Positions 51,224-58,753 of a DNA stretch of 58,753 nucleotides are shown piece by piece. Within the stretch, counting starts at the first letter, position 1. Every line of letters begins with the position of its first letter. The position numbers and the translations under genes were made by a program. The stretch lies in contig JAZSPC010000018.1 in assembly GCA_045537285.1 (NCBI GenBank), positions 1 to 58,753 of the forward strand. Reading direction: 5' to 3'. Source of the stretch: HGM13634 sp045537285. Lineage in GTDB: Bacteria > Bacillota > Clostridia > TANB77 > CAG-508. The notes beneath the pieces were generated by a model. The model did no database searches. It saw nothing but the letters and a program-made list of their open reading frames with translations, and was not told where the DNA came from.

Positions 51224-52513
51224 ATGAAACAATATGCAGGAACAGTAGCAGAAAGTTGGATGCCAACTTATAAAAATGTAACAAGAGAATTCATAACAGA
51301 AACACTGTATCAAATATTATTCAGTGAAGATTTGCCTAACTTTAAATTCGAATTTAGAGAAGATGAAGCAATAGAATTTATAGAGAATACTTTAAAAAGC
51401 TATTCAGAAAAATATGACTTTAATAAAGAAAAATCTCAAAAAATATTACAAGCAATAAAACAAAAAAGTGATGAAAATACTGAAACACCTGTTATGATAG
51501 TAAAAGATTACAAACAGTTCTTTGAATTATTAAGGCAGCTTTATGAAAAACAAATAGAATTATATTTTCTAAGAACAGGAATGTCAGGTTTTACTAGATA
51601 TGAGAAAAATAATTTTTTTGAGCAAATATGGTTAAGGGCTACACCAGATGATTTTAATAATCCGGAAGAATTTTTAAGAAAACAAGTGGATATGGTAAAT
51701 GATACTACATTTGAAAAATATAATGAAGAAACTTGTTTAGGGAAAATAGCATTTTTAGATAATAACATACTTTGTGTAAGAAATGGTATAGCAAGAACTT
51801 GGGATGAAAATTCTAGGGAAATTGAAATAACAATTTATGATAAGAATCATTATGATAACAAGGAATTGTTAGTTAGACCTAATTATACACTACCTGTAAT
51901 AAGATATGGGCTATATGAGAAAAATGGAAAAAGAATATGCTATATAGGGTCAATTCAAGATAAAAGTTGGCCTCGTGGTGAATATAATGATTTAGAACAA
52001 GAAATTAATAAAAAAAGATATAAAGCAAATGAAGGTGTACTAAAAGAAGATACATATAAAGTTGAACCAAAACATTTATTAGCATTAAGTATTTTTATAA
52101 ATTTATTACATAAAGAAAATATTTCTGAAATAGAAGTTCCAAGTTTATATGTTCTTGATTATGATTATCATACTAAAAGAAACAAAAAAATATTAGAAGA
52201 TTTTGAAAAAGGCTGGACAGAAGAAGATATAGAAAGATGTCCTGATGTATATATAAGGGAATTAAACTATTTTGAAAAGGCATATAACAAAGTAGACTTA
52301 ATAAGTGAAATAAAGACAGAAAGATTGTTGTTAACTTTCAGAAGATTGCTACATCATTATCCAAATGGAAACGTAACAAGTTATCCAGGAGAGTTAGATA
52401 GTTTTATGCATTTGAGTATACCAGTTGTAAAGAGTAAAGATGATATAGATGGTAGTGTTTTTAAAGAGTTATATGAAATAGATAAACAGCTAGATTGTGA
52501 AAAGGAATTATAA
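51224..52513 (+). CDS. Unknown soluble protein next to fic
   Basis: A 429-residue acidic soluble protein that I do not recognise. The N-terminal 110 residues are helical and charged; the middle has beta-rich segments such as IEITIYDKNHYDN and PVIRYGLYEKNGKRICYIGSI (near 230-250); the C-terminal part again seems helical, with LLLTFRRLLHHYPNG (near 365-379). There are no membrane segments and no known catalytic motif. GGAGAG precedes the ATG. It may be an independent gene or a companion of the Fic protein. Confidence 0.6.
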   Translation: MKQYAGTVAESWMPTYKNVTREFITETLYQILFSEDLPNFKFEFREDEAIEFIENTLKSYSEKYDFNKEKSQKILQAIKQKSDENTETPVMIVKDYKQFFELLRQLYEKQIELYFLRTGMSGFTRYEKNNFFEQIWLRATPDDFNNPEEFLRKQVDMVNDTTFEKYNEETCLGKIAFLDNNILCVRNGIARTWDENSREIEITIYDKNHYDNKELLVRPNYTLPVIRYGLYEKNGKRICYIGSIQDKSWPRGEYNDLEQEINKKRYKANEGVLKEDTYKVEPKHLLALSIFINLLHKENISEIEVPSLYVLDYDYHTKRNKKILEDFEKGWTEEDIERCPDVYIRELNYFEKAYNKVDLISEIKTERLLLTFRRLLHHYPNGNVTSYPGELDSFMHLSIPVVKSKDDIDGSVFKELYEIDKQLDCEKEL

Positions 52514-52577
52514 AAGAAATAAAAAGAACTTTAATATAAATTTAATAGATAATAAATCTGATAAAGGGAGATGAATT

Positions 52578-54014
52578 ATGGAAAAAGAAGTACTTGAAAA
52601 CAAAGAGGAAATTGCTGAAAACAAAAATCAAAAATTTGAAGAAGTAGAGGTATACCAAGAAGTAGAACCAATAAAAAAAGAAATAAGAACAGATTCATAT
52701 TTTGATGGCACTTTAATAGAGTTAATTGGTTGGAAATTGTTAGCGTTTTTAATAACAATAGTAACATTAGGAATGGCAGCTCCTTGGGGAAAATGTATGC
52801 TTTATTCTTATCAAATAAAACATACTGTATATAATGGTAAGAGATTAAAATTCGAAGGAACAGGTGGAGACTTATTTGTTAACAAATTTAAATGGGTATT
52901 GCTAACAATTATAACATTTGGAGTTTATGCATTATTTATTCCTATAAAGAAAACAAAATGGGTTATATCTAATATTCATTTTGAAGATGAAGAATTTGTT
53001 AAAGAAGAAAGTTTCTTTGATGGAAAAACAATTCAGTTAATAGGTATCAATTTATTATGTACCTTCTTAAATATTATAACTTTTGGATTAGTAGCTCCAT
53101 TTACAGTTTGCTTTAAATTAAGATGGATAAATAAACATACAGTAATAAATAGAAAAAAATTAGTATTTAATGGTAAAGCAATTGGCTTATTTGGAAAACA
53201 GATGCTATGGAATTTCTTAACAATAATAACTTTTGGAATATATGGATTATGGCTACCAATTAAAAGATTAAAATGGCAATCAAAACATACACATATTAAA
53301 GTTGTGGGCGAAGTAGAACAAAAAGATAAATCTATATTTATAGCAATCCCAATAGTAATAATAGGAATTGTAATATTAATAGCTCTTCTTCCTGGTATGG
53401 TAAGAGCAATAGGATATAGCTTTGATAAAGGCATAAATAGTGTTGAAGATGTATTCGAAAGTTTATCAGCAGGATTTTCTGTTGAAGGTGGAAGAGATAG
53501 TTCTAAATTAACTGAATCAGTAATGTCATCAGCAAGCTCTTTAAAAGGCAATAAAGGGAATTCTGCTTCAAAAGATACTACAAGTAGTTCAAAAAACACA
53601 TCATCAAACAAAGGAACTACAACTAAAAAACCAAGCAGTAGTACTAGTTTGGGGACAACAACTACTACAAAGAAGACGGGTTATCCAACACTTAAAGAAA
53701 TAGCAGGAGATTATAGTATAAATATAAAAGAAGATCGTTATGAAAATGGAAGTTCTACTAAAACAGATACACAAGTTGCAAGTGGTGTAGAAACAATTTC
53801 TGTTAGTGGAGGAAAAATAAAGTTTTGGGGATATACTATGAATTATAATACATCAACTGGTTATGCTTCTGCTTCTAGCAGCAAGGGTGTAATAGAAGCT
53901 TATTTTAAATATAAAAATGGAAAAGTTACAGTTAATATGAGAGAATCTATATATAATGATAATGGTGTTGGAATAAAATTAGAGAGAGCTATAAGTGGAA
54001 ACAAAATATCATAA
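52578..54014 (+). CDS. DUF898-like repeat membrane protein with Ser/Thr-rich linker and C-terminal domain
   Basis: A 478-residue protein. After an acidic start come two similar blocks of about 95 residues (about 37-130 and 138-235). Each begins S[YF]FDG and holds hydrophobic hairpins of the type TIVTLGMAAPWGK and TIITFGVYALFIP, four such units in all. This resembles the DUF898 (YjgN) pattern, where units precede H-T-x-x-G-K/R-x-x-F-x-G. Another helix lies near 250-270. A Ser/Thr/Lys-rich linker (about 315-370) follows, then a small beta-rich domain (about 372-478). Function is unknown. A ribosome site GGGAG lies before ATG. Confidence 0.6.
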   Translation: MEKEVLENKEEIAENKNQKFEEVEVYQEVEPIKKEIRTDSYFDGTLIELIGWKLLAFLITIVTLGMAAPWGKCMLYSYQIKHTVYNGKRLKFEGTGGDLFVNKFKWVLLTIITFGVYALFIPIKKTKWVISNIHFEDEEFVKEESFFDGKTIQLIGINLLCTFLNIITFGLVAPFTVCFKLRWINKHTVINRKKLVFNGKAIGLFGKQMLWNFLTIITFGIYGLWLPIKRLKWQSKHTHIKVVGEVEQKDKSIFIAIPIVIIGIVILIALLPGMVRAIGYSFDKGINSVEDVFESLSAGFSVEGGRDSSKLTESVMSSASSLKGNKGNSASKDTTSSSKNTSSNKGTTTKKPSSSTSLGTTTTTKKTGYPTLKEIAGDYSINIKEDRYENGSSTKTDTQVASGVETISVSGGKIKFWGYTMNYNTSTGYASASSSKGVIEAYFKYKNGKVTVNMRESIYNDNGVGIKLERAISGNKIS

Positions 54015-54048
54015 ATAATACAAAAGCATAGAAGAAAGGAATTTTTTA

Positions 54049-54771
54049 ATGTTTGGATTTGGTTTTGATAAAAGATTTATATATGTTTTATTAGGTGCAT
54101 TGCTATTAAGAACACTAATGGGTTATACACAAGAAGATCTTATAGCGTTACTACTTACATTACCAGCTGTAATTTTAGCAATAACATTTCATGAATTTGC
54201 ACATGCTTGGACAGCAGACAAATTAGGAGATGATACCCCAAGAATGCAAGGAAGACTAAATTTAAACCCTATGAGCCATATAGATCCAATAGGATTTATG
54301 TTATTAATGTTTGCTGGATTCGGATGGGGAAGACCCGTACAAATAAATCCAAGAAATTTTAATAGGGATGTAAGAATGGATAAAGGAGAAATGTTAGTTT
54401 CTCTTGCAGGACCGCTTATGAATTTTGGATTAGCAATAATTTCTAGTATTGGTTTAGTATCTCTAATGAAATTTGCAAATTTGCAATATGGTGGAATATT
54501 GTACACTTTAATAGATGCATTGATATATATAAATATAGGATTAGGAGTATTTAATTTAATACCACTTCCACCATTAGATGGCTCAAAAATATTTATAAAC
54601 TATTTACCGTATAATGCAAGAAGATGGGTAATAGAACATGGAGATATATTCCATATAGTATTTTTAGTTATATGGATTACAGGTTTAGCAAGTTTAATAA
54701 TCTCACCAATTATTAATTTGATTTACGAAGGCGTAATGTGGGGAGTATTCTCAATATTTAGATTATTTTAA
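54049..54771 (+). CDS. Site-2 protease family (M50) membrane metalloprotease
   Basis: A 240-residue intramembrane zinc protease of the minimal M50 type. The zinc site HEFAHAW (near 47-53) lies in helix two, and the third ligand motif NLIPLPPLDGSKI (near 169-181) in a later helix. GRLNLNPMSHIDPIG (near 64-78) is the conserved loop after the first site. Relatives include SpoIVFB-like and uncharacterised housekeeping proteases; the substrate is unknown. AAAGGA precedes the ATG. tsaD starts nine bases after its stop. Confidence 0.92.
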   Translation: MFGFGFDKRFIYVLLGALLLRTLMGYTQEDLIALLLTLPAVILAITFHEFAHAWTADKLGDDTPRMQGRLNLNPMSHIDPIGFMLLMFAGFGWGRPVQINPRNFNRDVRMDKGEMLVSLAGPLMNFGLAIISSIGLVSLMKFANLQYGGILYTLIDALIYINIGLGVFNLIPLPPLDGSKIFINYLPYNARRWVIEHGDIFHIVFLVIWITGLASLIISPIINLIYEGVMWGVFSIFRLF

Positions 54772-54780
54772 GGAGAATTT

Positions 54781-55782
54781 ATGAAAGATATATACACACT
54801 AGGAATTGAATCAAGTTGTGATGAAACTTCTGTATCGGTTGTAAAGAACGGTAGAGAAGTTCTTTCTAATGTTATAAATTCACAAGTACCAATACATGAA
54901 AAGTTTGGTGGAGTTGTGCCAGAAATAGCTTCTAGGAATCATACAGAAGCTATTTCTTCTGTTACAAAAAAGGCATTAGAAGAAGCAAAAGTTACGTTTG
55001 AAGATATTGATAGTATATGTGTAACACAAGGTCCTGGCCTAGTAGGTGCATTACTTGTAGGAGTTGCATATGCAAAAGCATTAAGCTATGCCTTAAATAA
55101 GCCACTAGTACCAGTAAATCATATAGAAGGACATATTGCAGCAAATTACATTACATATAAAGAATTAAAACCACCATTCCTATGTTTACTTATATCAGGT
55201 GGAAATACAATATTAGTACATATAAAAGATTATACTAATTTTGAAATTTTGGGTTCTACAAGAGATGATGCAATAGGTGAAGCATATGATAAAGTTGCAA
55301 GAGTAATTGGATTAGATTATCCTGGTGGACCTAAGATAGATCAATTAGCAAAAGAAGGACAAGCCAATATTGAGCTTCCGAAAACACATTTTGAAAATTT
55401 AGATTTTAGTTTTAGTGGTATAAAAACAGCAGTATTAAATTTGAATCATAAATACCCAAATATTAACAAAGCTGATTTGTGTGCAAGTTTTGAAAAAGCT
55501 ACAACAGAAGTGTTAATAGAAAATACATTAAGAGCTACAAAACATACAGGATTAAAGAAAGTAGTTTTAGCAGGTGGAGTATCTGCAAACTCATATATAC
55601 GAGCAGAGTTTGAAAAGATGGGGAAACAAAATAATATAGAAGTATATTTCCCAGAATTAAAGCTATGTACAGATAATGCTGCAATGATAGCAGCAGCAGG
55701 TTACTATAATTTCATTGAAGGTAAAAGAGGATACTTAGACTTAAATGCAATTCCAAATTTGAAATTGGAGGTGCAAGAATAA
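54781..55782 (+). CDS. tsaD: tRNA N6-adenosine threonylcarbamoyltransferase TsaD
   Basis: TsaD transfers the threonylcarbamoyl group to A37 of tRNAs, with TsaB and TsaE. The 333-residue ASKHA protein has GIESSCDETSVSVV (7-20), the metal-binding NHIEGHIAANY (near 112-122, two His), LLISGGNT (near 139-146), DDAIGEAYDKVARVIGL (near 164-180) and CTDNAAMIAAAG (near 298-309) with the last metal ligand Asp. It starts after AAGGAG and overlaps the start of the phosphoesterase gene by one base. Its partner gene tsaB is at 12156. Confidence 0.97.
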   Translation: MKDIYTLGIESSCDETSVSVVKNGREVLSNVINSQVPIHEKFGGVVPEIASRNHTEAISSVTKKALEEAKVTFEDIDSICVTQGPGLVGALLVGVAYAKALSYALNKPLVPVNHIEGHIAANYITYKELKPPFLCLLISGGNTILVHIKDYTNFEILGSTRDDAIGEAYDKVARVIGLDYPGGPKIDQLAKEGQANIELPKTHFENLDFSFSGIKTAVLNLNHKYPNINKADLCASFEKATTEVLIENTLRATKHTGLKKVVLAGGVSANSYIRAEFEKMGKQNNIEVYFPELKLCTDNAAMIAAAGYYNFIEGKRGYLDLNAIPNLKLEVQE

Positions 55783-56477
55783 TGGCAATATATGCAATAG
55801 CAGATTTACACTTATCATTTAATACAGATAAACCAATGGACATATTTGGACCTAATTGGGAAAATCACGCAGAAAAGATAAAAAAAGATTGGTTAGAAAA
55901 AGTAAAAGAAGAAGACACTGTTTTAATACCAGGAGATTTTTCTTGGGAGACATATTTAGAAGATACATATAAAGATTTTGAGTTTTTAAATAGTTTACCA
56001 GGTAAAAAAATATTATTAAAAGGGAACCATGATTATTGGTGGACAACCTTAACAAATATTAAAAAATATTTAAAAGAAAATAACTTTAATACAATAGATA
56101 TATTATTTAACAATAGCTATGAAATAGAAAACTATGTAGTAGCAGGAACAAGAGGTTGGGATTATACAAAATCTAATGATAGAAAGATAATTGAAAGAGA
56201 AATAGGAAGATTAGAATTATCTTTAAAAGATGCAAAAAGCAAGAATAAAGAAATAATAGCATGTATGCATTACCCACCTATAAGCAAAAATTATTTAGAT
56301 AATGAATTCGAAAGAAAAATATTATATATCTTAAAAGAATATAATGTAAAAAGATGTATTTATGGACATCTTCATGGAATATCACATTCAGGAGCAATGA
56401 CGGGAGAAGTAGAAGGAATTAAATTTGATTTAGTAAGTGCAGATTTTCTAAACTTTAAATTGTTAAAATTAAGTTAA
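55782..56477 (+). CDS. Calcineurin-like metallophosphoesterase
   Basis: A 231-residue cytoplasmic phosphoesterase. Metal-binding motifs are in order: ADLHLSF (near 5-11, DxH), PGDFSW (near 50-55, GDxxx), KGNHDYW (near 78-84, GNHD), CMHYPP (near 164-169) and YGHLHG (near 198-203, GHxH). The group acts on phosphomonoesters or diesters such as cyclic nucleotides or dinucleotides; the substrate is unknown. It overlaps tsaD by one base, so the two are translationally coupled. Confidence 0.9.
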   Translation: MAIYAIADLHLSFNTDKPMDIFGPNWENHAEKIKKDWLEKVKEEDTVLIPGDFSWETYLEDTYKDFEFLNSLPGKKILLKGNHDYWWTTLTNIKKYLKENNFNTIDILFNNSYEIENYVVAGTRGWDYTKSNDRKIIEREIGRLELSLKDAKSKNKEIIACMHYPPISKNYLDNEFERKILYILKEYNVKRCIYGHLHGISHSGAMTGEVEGIKFDLVSADFLNFKLLKLS

Positions 56478-56488
56478 TATTAATACGA

Positions 56489-56550
56489 TATAATATTTAT
56501 TGAACTGCCCGTTCAGTTTAATTGCATCAAAATTATATATATTGTATAAT
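56489..56550 (+). promoter_or_regulatory. Promoter and likely TetR operator
   Basis: TTGCAT (56522-56527), a 17-base spacer and TATAAT (56545-56550) precede the regulator's ATG at 56567. Just upstream lies a palindrome, TGAAC-N5-GTTCA (56501-56515), overlapped by AACTG-N6-CAGTT (56503-56518). A second TATAAT (56489-56494) lies before it. Placement against the -35 box fits repression by the TetR-type protein encoded next. Confidence 0.65.
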
Positions 56551-56566
56551 AGAAAAGGTGAAAATA

Positions 56567-57136
56567 ATGAACAAAACAAAGAGAAAAATATTCGAAACAT
56601 CAATGGAGCTTTTCGCTAAAAAAGGTTATGAAGCTACAAGCATAGAAGAAATAACATCAGTTGTAGGAGTAGCAAAAGGAACCTTATATTATCATTTCTC
56701 TACAAAAGAAGAAATATTTAATTTCTTAGTAGAAGAAGGAATGAAGCTTTTAAAAAATAGCGTAGATATTAAATGTTCAAAACTAGAAAAAAGTATTGAT
56801 AAACTAAAAGCAATAATCTTAATACAAATAAAAATTATTGTAAAATATGAAAATTTCATATCAATGCTTCTATCACAAATATGGGGTGGAGAACCTAGAA
56901 ATATGATGTGTAGAGAATATGTTTTTGAATACATTAATATGATAGAAAACATTATAAAAGAAGGAATTAAAAAAGGAGAACTTATTGATGGGGACAGCAG
57001 TGTAATGGCATCAGGAATATTTGGATTTACTTGTTCAACAATGGTATATAAATTAAGACATGATAAAGAAATTGAAATACCAAAAATATACAAAGAGATT
57101 GAGAAAGACTTTATAATAAAACTAAAAAAGCAATAG
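56567..57136 (+). CDS. TetR/AcrR family transcriptional regulator
   Basis: A 189-residue regulator. The N-terminal TetR domain has KRKIFETSMELFAKKGYEATS (5-25; recognisable by ELFAKKGYEATS) and the helix-turn-helix SIEEITSVVGVAKGTLYYHFSTKEEIF (near 25-51; GTLYYHF). The C-terminal ligand domain is not closely recognisable. The ATG at 56567 follows AAAAGGTGA; the frame opens earlier within the promoter. It precedes an acyl-CoA ligase gene by 14 bases, so it may sense a fatty acyl compound, as FadR-like TetR proteins do. Confidence 0.92.
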   Translation: MNKTKRKIFETSMELFAKKGYEATSIEEITSVVGVAKGTLYYHFSTKEEIFNFLVEEGMKLLKNSVDIKCSKLEKSIDKLKAIILIQIKIIVKYENFISMLLSQIWGGEPRNMMCREYVFEYINMIENIIKEGIKKGELIDGDSSVMASGIFGFTCSTMVYKLRHDKEIEIPKIYKEIEKDFIIKLKKQ

Positions 57137-57150
57137 GAGTGTAAGGAAGA

Positions 57151-58753
57151 ATGAGAGAAATAAAAATTAAAATACCAGATTTTAAATTTCCAAAACTAAA
57201 AATGAAAGGAATTGAAAATATTCCAGAGGTTAATATTGATTATGACAAAATAAATAAAGAAGGCGAAGTAAAAAAAGATAAAAAACAATATAAACCAACA
57301 GAATATAAAACAATAAAAGAAATATTCGAAAGAAGCACAGAGATTTATGCTAATAAAGAATTTATATTAGAAAAATTCAATCCAAAAGGCGAATTTGAAG
57401 AAATTACATATAAAAAATTTGGTGAAGATGTTATAGCGTTAGGTACAGCCTTAACTAATAAATATAATTTAAAAGGTGAAAGAATAGTTATAGTTAGTGA
57501 AACTACATATGAGTGGTATATCTCATATATGTCAGCACTTTGCGGAGTAGGTATTGCAGTTCCAACAGATAAAGAGTTACCAGCAAATGAACTAGAAAAT
57601 GTAATAAAACGTTCAAGAGCTTCAATTGTAATCTATTCTGAAAGAATGAAAGATGTGGTAAAGAAAATAGCGGATGATCTTCCAGGAGTTAAATACTTTG
57701 CAGAAATGTATAGTAATGATAAATTAAATGGGAGATATGTTGGTTTAGATACAATTTTAAATGAAGGTAAAGAATTAGTTGCACAAGGTGACGATTCATT
57801 TATGAAAATAGAAATTGATCCAGAAGAATTTAAAGTATTAATATTCACATCTGGAACAACTTCTCAATCAAAAGGTGTTATGCTATGTAATAGAAACTTG
57901 GCAGAAAACATAAATGCGGTTTCAGCTTATGTAAGACTATATCCAACAGATAGATTATTCTCTGTTTTACCATTACATCACACATATGAATCTACAATAG
58001 GTTTTTTATTACCAATGGCTTGTGGATGTTCAGTTGCAGTATGTCAAGGCTTAAAACATATTGTTCCAAACTTGAAAGAAACAAAACCAACAGCAATGCT
58101 TGCGGTTCCTTTATTAATAGAAAACCTATATAAAAAGATAAATGCAAGTATAGAAAAAGGTGGAAAAGCAGGACTTGTAAACTCAATGATACATGTTACA
58201 AATGCTTTAAAAACAGTAGGAATAGATATTAAAAGAAAAGTATTTAATGAAATATATGAAAATTTGGGTGGAAACCTAAGATTTATAGTTTCAGCTGCTG
58301 CACCAATAGATGCAAAAGTTGGCAAATGGGTACAAGATATAGGTATTATGTTCCTGCAAGGTTACGGCTTAACAGAGACAGCTCCAATTGCAGCTTTAAC
58401 ACCAGAGTATGATACAAAAGTTGGTTCTGCTGGTAAGCCTGTAATATGTGCGGATATAAAAATAAATAATCCAAATGAAAACGGAGAAGGAGAAGTTTGG
58501 ATTAAGAGTAAAACATTAATGCTTGGATATTATGAAAATGAAGAAGCTACAAATGAAGTTATGAATGATGGTTGGTTTAATGCAGGAGATATAGGGTATT
58601 TGGATAATGATGGATTTTTATACATAACTGGTAGAAGTAAGAATGTAATAGTTACTCAAAATGGTAAAAATATATATCCTGAAGAAATAGAATTATTACA
58701 TGGAAAAGTAGAAGAAATAAAAGAATGTATGGTATATGGAAAACAATTGAATG
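57151..58753 (+). CDS. Long-chain acyl-CoA synthetase (AMP-forming), partial at the window end
   Basis: An adenylate-forming enzyme that activates a fatty acid through acyl-AMP to acyl-CoA. About 534 residues are present and the frame is open at the window edge. An N-terminal basic, proline-containing stretch of about 45 residues precedes the AMP-binding domain. Motifs are IFTSGTTSQSKGVML (near 231-245, the P-loop), LPLHHTYE (near 271-278), FLQGYGLTET (near 401-410) and WFNAGDIGYLDNDGFLYITGRSK (near 475-497; GDIGYL and ITGRSKN). The start is the ATG at 57151 after AAGGA. It shares the TetR promoter. Confidence 0.93.
   Translation, partial: MREIKIKIPDFKFPKLKMKGIENIPEVNIDYDKINKEGEVKKDKKQYKPTEYKTIKEIFERSTEIYANKEFILEKFNPKGEFEEITYKKFGEDVIALGTALTNKYNLKGERIVIVSETTYEWYISYMSALCGVGIAVPTDKELPANELENVIKRSRASIVIYSERMKDVVKKIADDLPGVKYFAEMYSNDKLNGRYVGLDTILNEGKELVAQGDDSFMKIEIDPEEFKVLIFTSGTTSQSKGVMLCNRNLAENINAVSAYVRLYPTDRLFSVLPLHHTYESTIGFLLPMACGCSVAVCQGLKHIVPNLKETKPTAMLAVPLLIENLYKKINASIEKGGKAGLVNSMIHVTNALKTVGIDIKRKVFNEIYENLGGNLRFIVSAAAPIDAKVGKWVQDIGIMFLQGYGLTETAPIAALTPEYDTKVGSAGKPVICADIKINNPNENGEGEVWIKSKTLMLGYYENEEATNEVMNDGWFNAGDIGYLDNDGFLYITGRSKNVIVTQNGKNIYPEEIELLHGKVEEIKECMVYGKQLN

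Noticed and set aside
1..58753. CRISPR arrays, tRNA or rRNA genes, insertion sequences, prophage
   Set aside because: No regularly spaced repeats, cloverleaf-like conserved sequences, transposase or phage structural genes were seen on either strand by eye. A tRNA scan was not possible here.

Overview
The window is 58.75 kb of very AT-rich DNA with densely packed genes, almost all on the + strand. Arginine is written nearly always as AGA, and sigma-A type promoters (TTGNNN, 17 bp, TAWAAT), strong GGAGG ribosome sites and short U-tailed terminators recur throughout. An H-type small acid-soluble spore protein, a YtvI-like membrane protein, split transketolase subunits, DUF1540 and an FtsEX-PcsB-CtpA group point to a spore-forming, low-GC clostridial Firmicute, perhaps an uncultured gut lineage. 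The placement is inferred from gene content only. I saw no rRNA, tRNA, CRISPR array or insertion sequence.

Layout. 0-7 kb: 3' part of uvrA, DUF1097, sspH, an RNHCP protein, glmM, and a kinase-GtrA-GtrB-like trio. 7-10 kb: an odd-composition unknown gene with paired operators, a peroxiredoxin, two small-molecule kinase-like genes, DUF1540, and a zinc-ribbon gene. 10-16 kb: a coiled-coil unknown, tsaB, rimI and a Lon-type protease. 16-19 kb: a frame-shifted DUF1016 nuclease and a two-subunit transketolase. 19-25 kb: ftsE-ftsX-pcsB (frame-shifted), a second LytM peptidase, ctpA, and metK behind a SAM-I riboswitch. 25-37.5 kb: a surface-polysaccharide locus (LCP ligase, initiating sugar transferase, DUF4422, fused GT2-GT4, GT4, frame-shifted GT2, Wzy, Wzx, UDP-galactopyranose mutase, DUF3048, VanZ). 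37.5-42 kb: a toxin-antitoxin remnant, PAP2, a PemK-like gene, a Cys-rich CBS protein and an AI-2E family transporter. 42-50.5 kb: class A PBP, cysS, DUF1189, ftsH, lysS. 50.5-58.75 kb: Fic, two unknown membrane or soluble genes, an M50 protease, tsaD, a phosphoesterase, a TetR regulator and the start of an acyl-CoA ligase.

Most unusual observation. Reading every gene in frame, I find only four zero-frame CGG codons in roughly 17,000 codons. Three of them (16567, 21537, 31620) sit exactly where a conserved protein needs a +1 shift. In each the sequence is C-GGA, and skipping the C, or reading CGGA as one glycine, restores the family sequence with an intact downstream frame ending at its own stop. 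Dozens of CGGA strings in other phases leave the frame undisturbed. This looks like +1 recoding at an otherwise avoided, perhaps undecodable, CGG codon. It affects a PcsB-like peptidoglycan hydrolase, a DUF1016 nuclease and a glycosyltransferase. The fourth CGG is codon 8 of the odd-composition gene at 6785. Sequencing error and independent pseudogene formation remain alternatives.

Other points of interest are two start codons that directly abut terminator-like hairpins containing their own ribosome site (9695-9744, 40091-40132), a promoter followed at once by a terminator (38939-39013), and a two-domain glycosyltransferase fusion.
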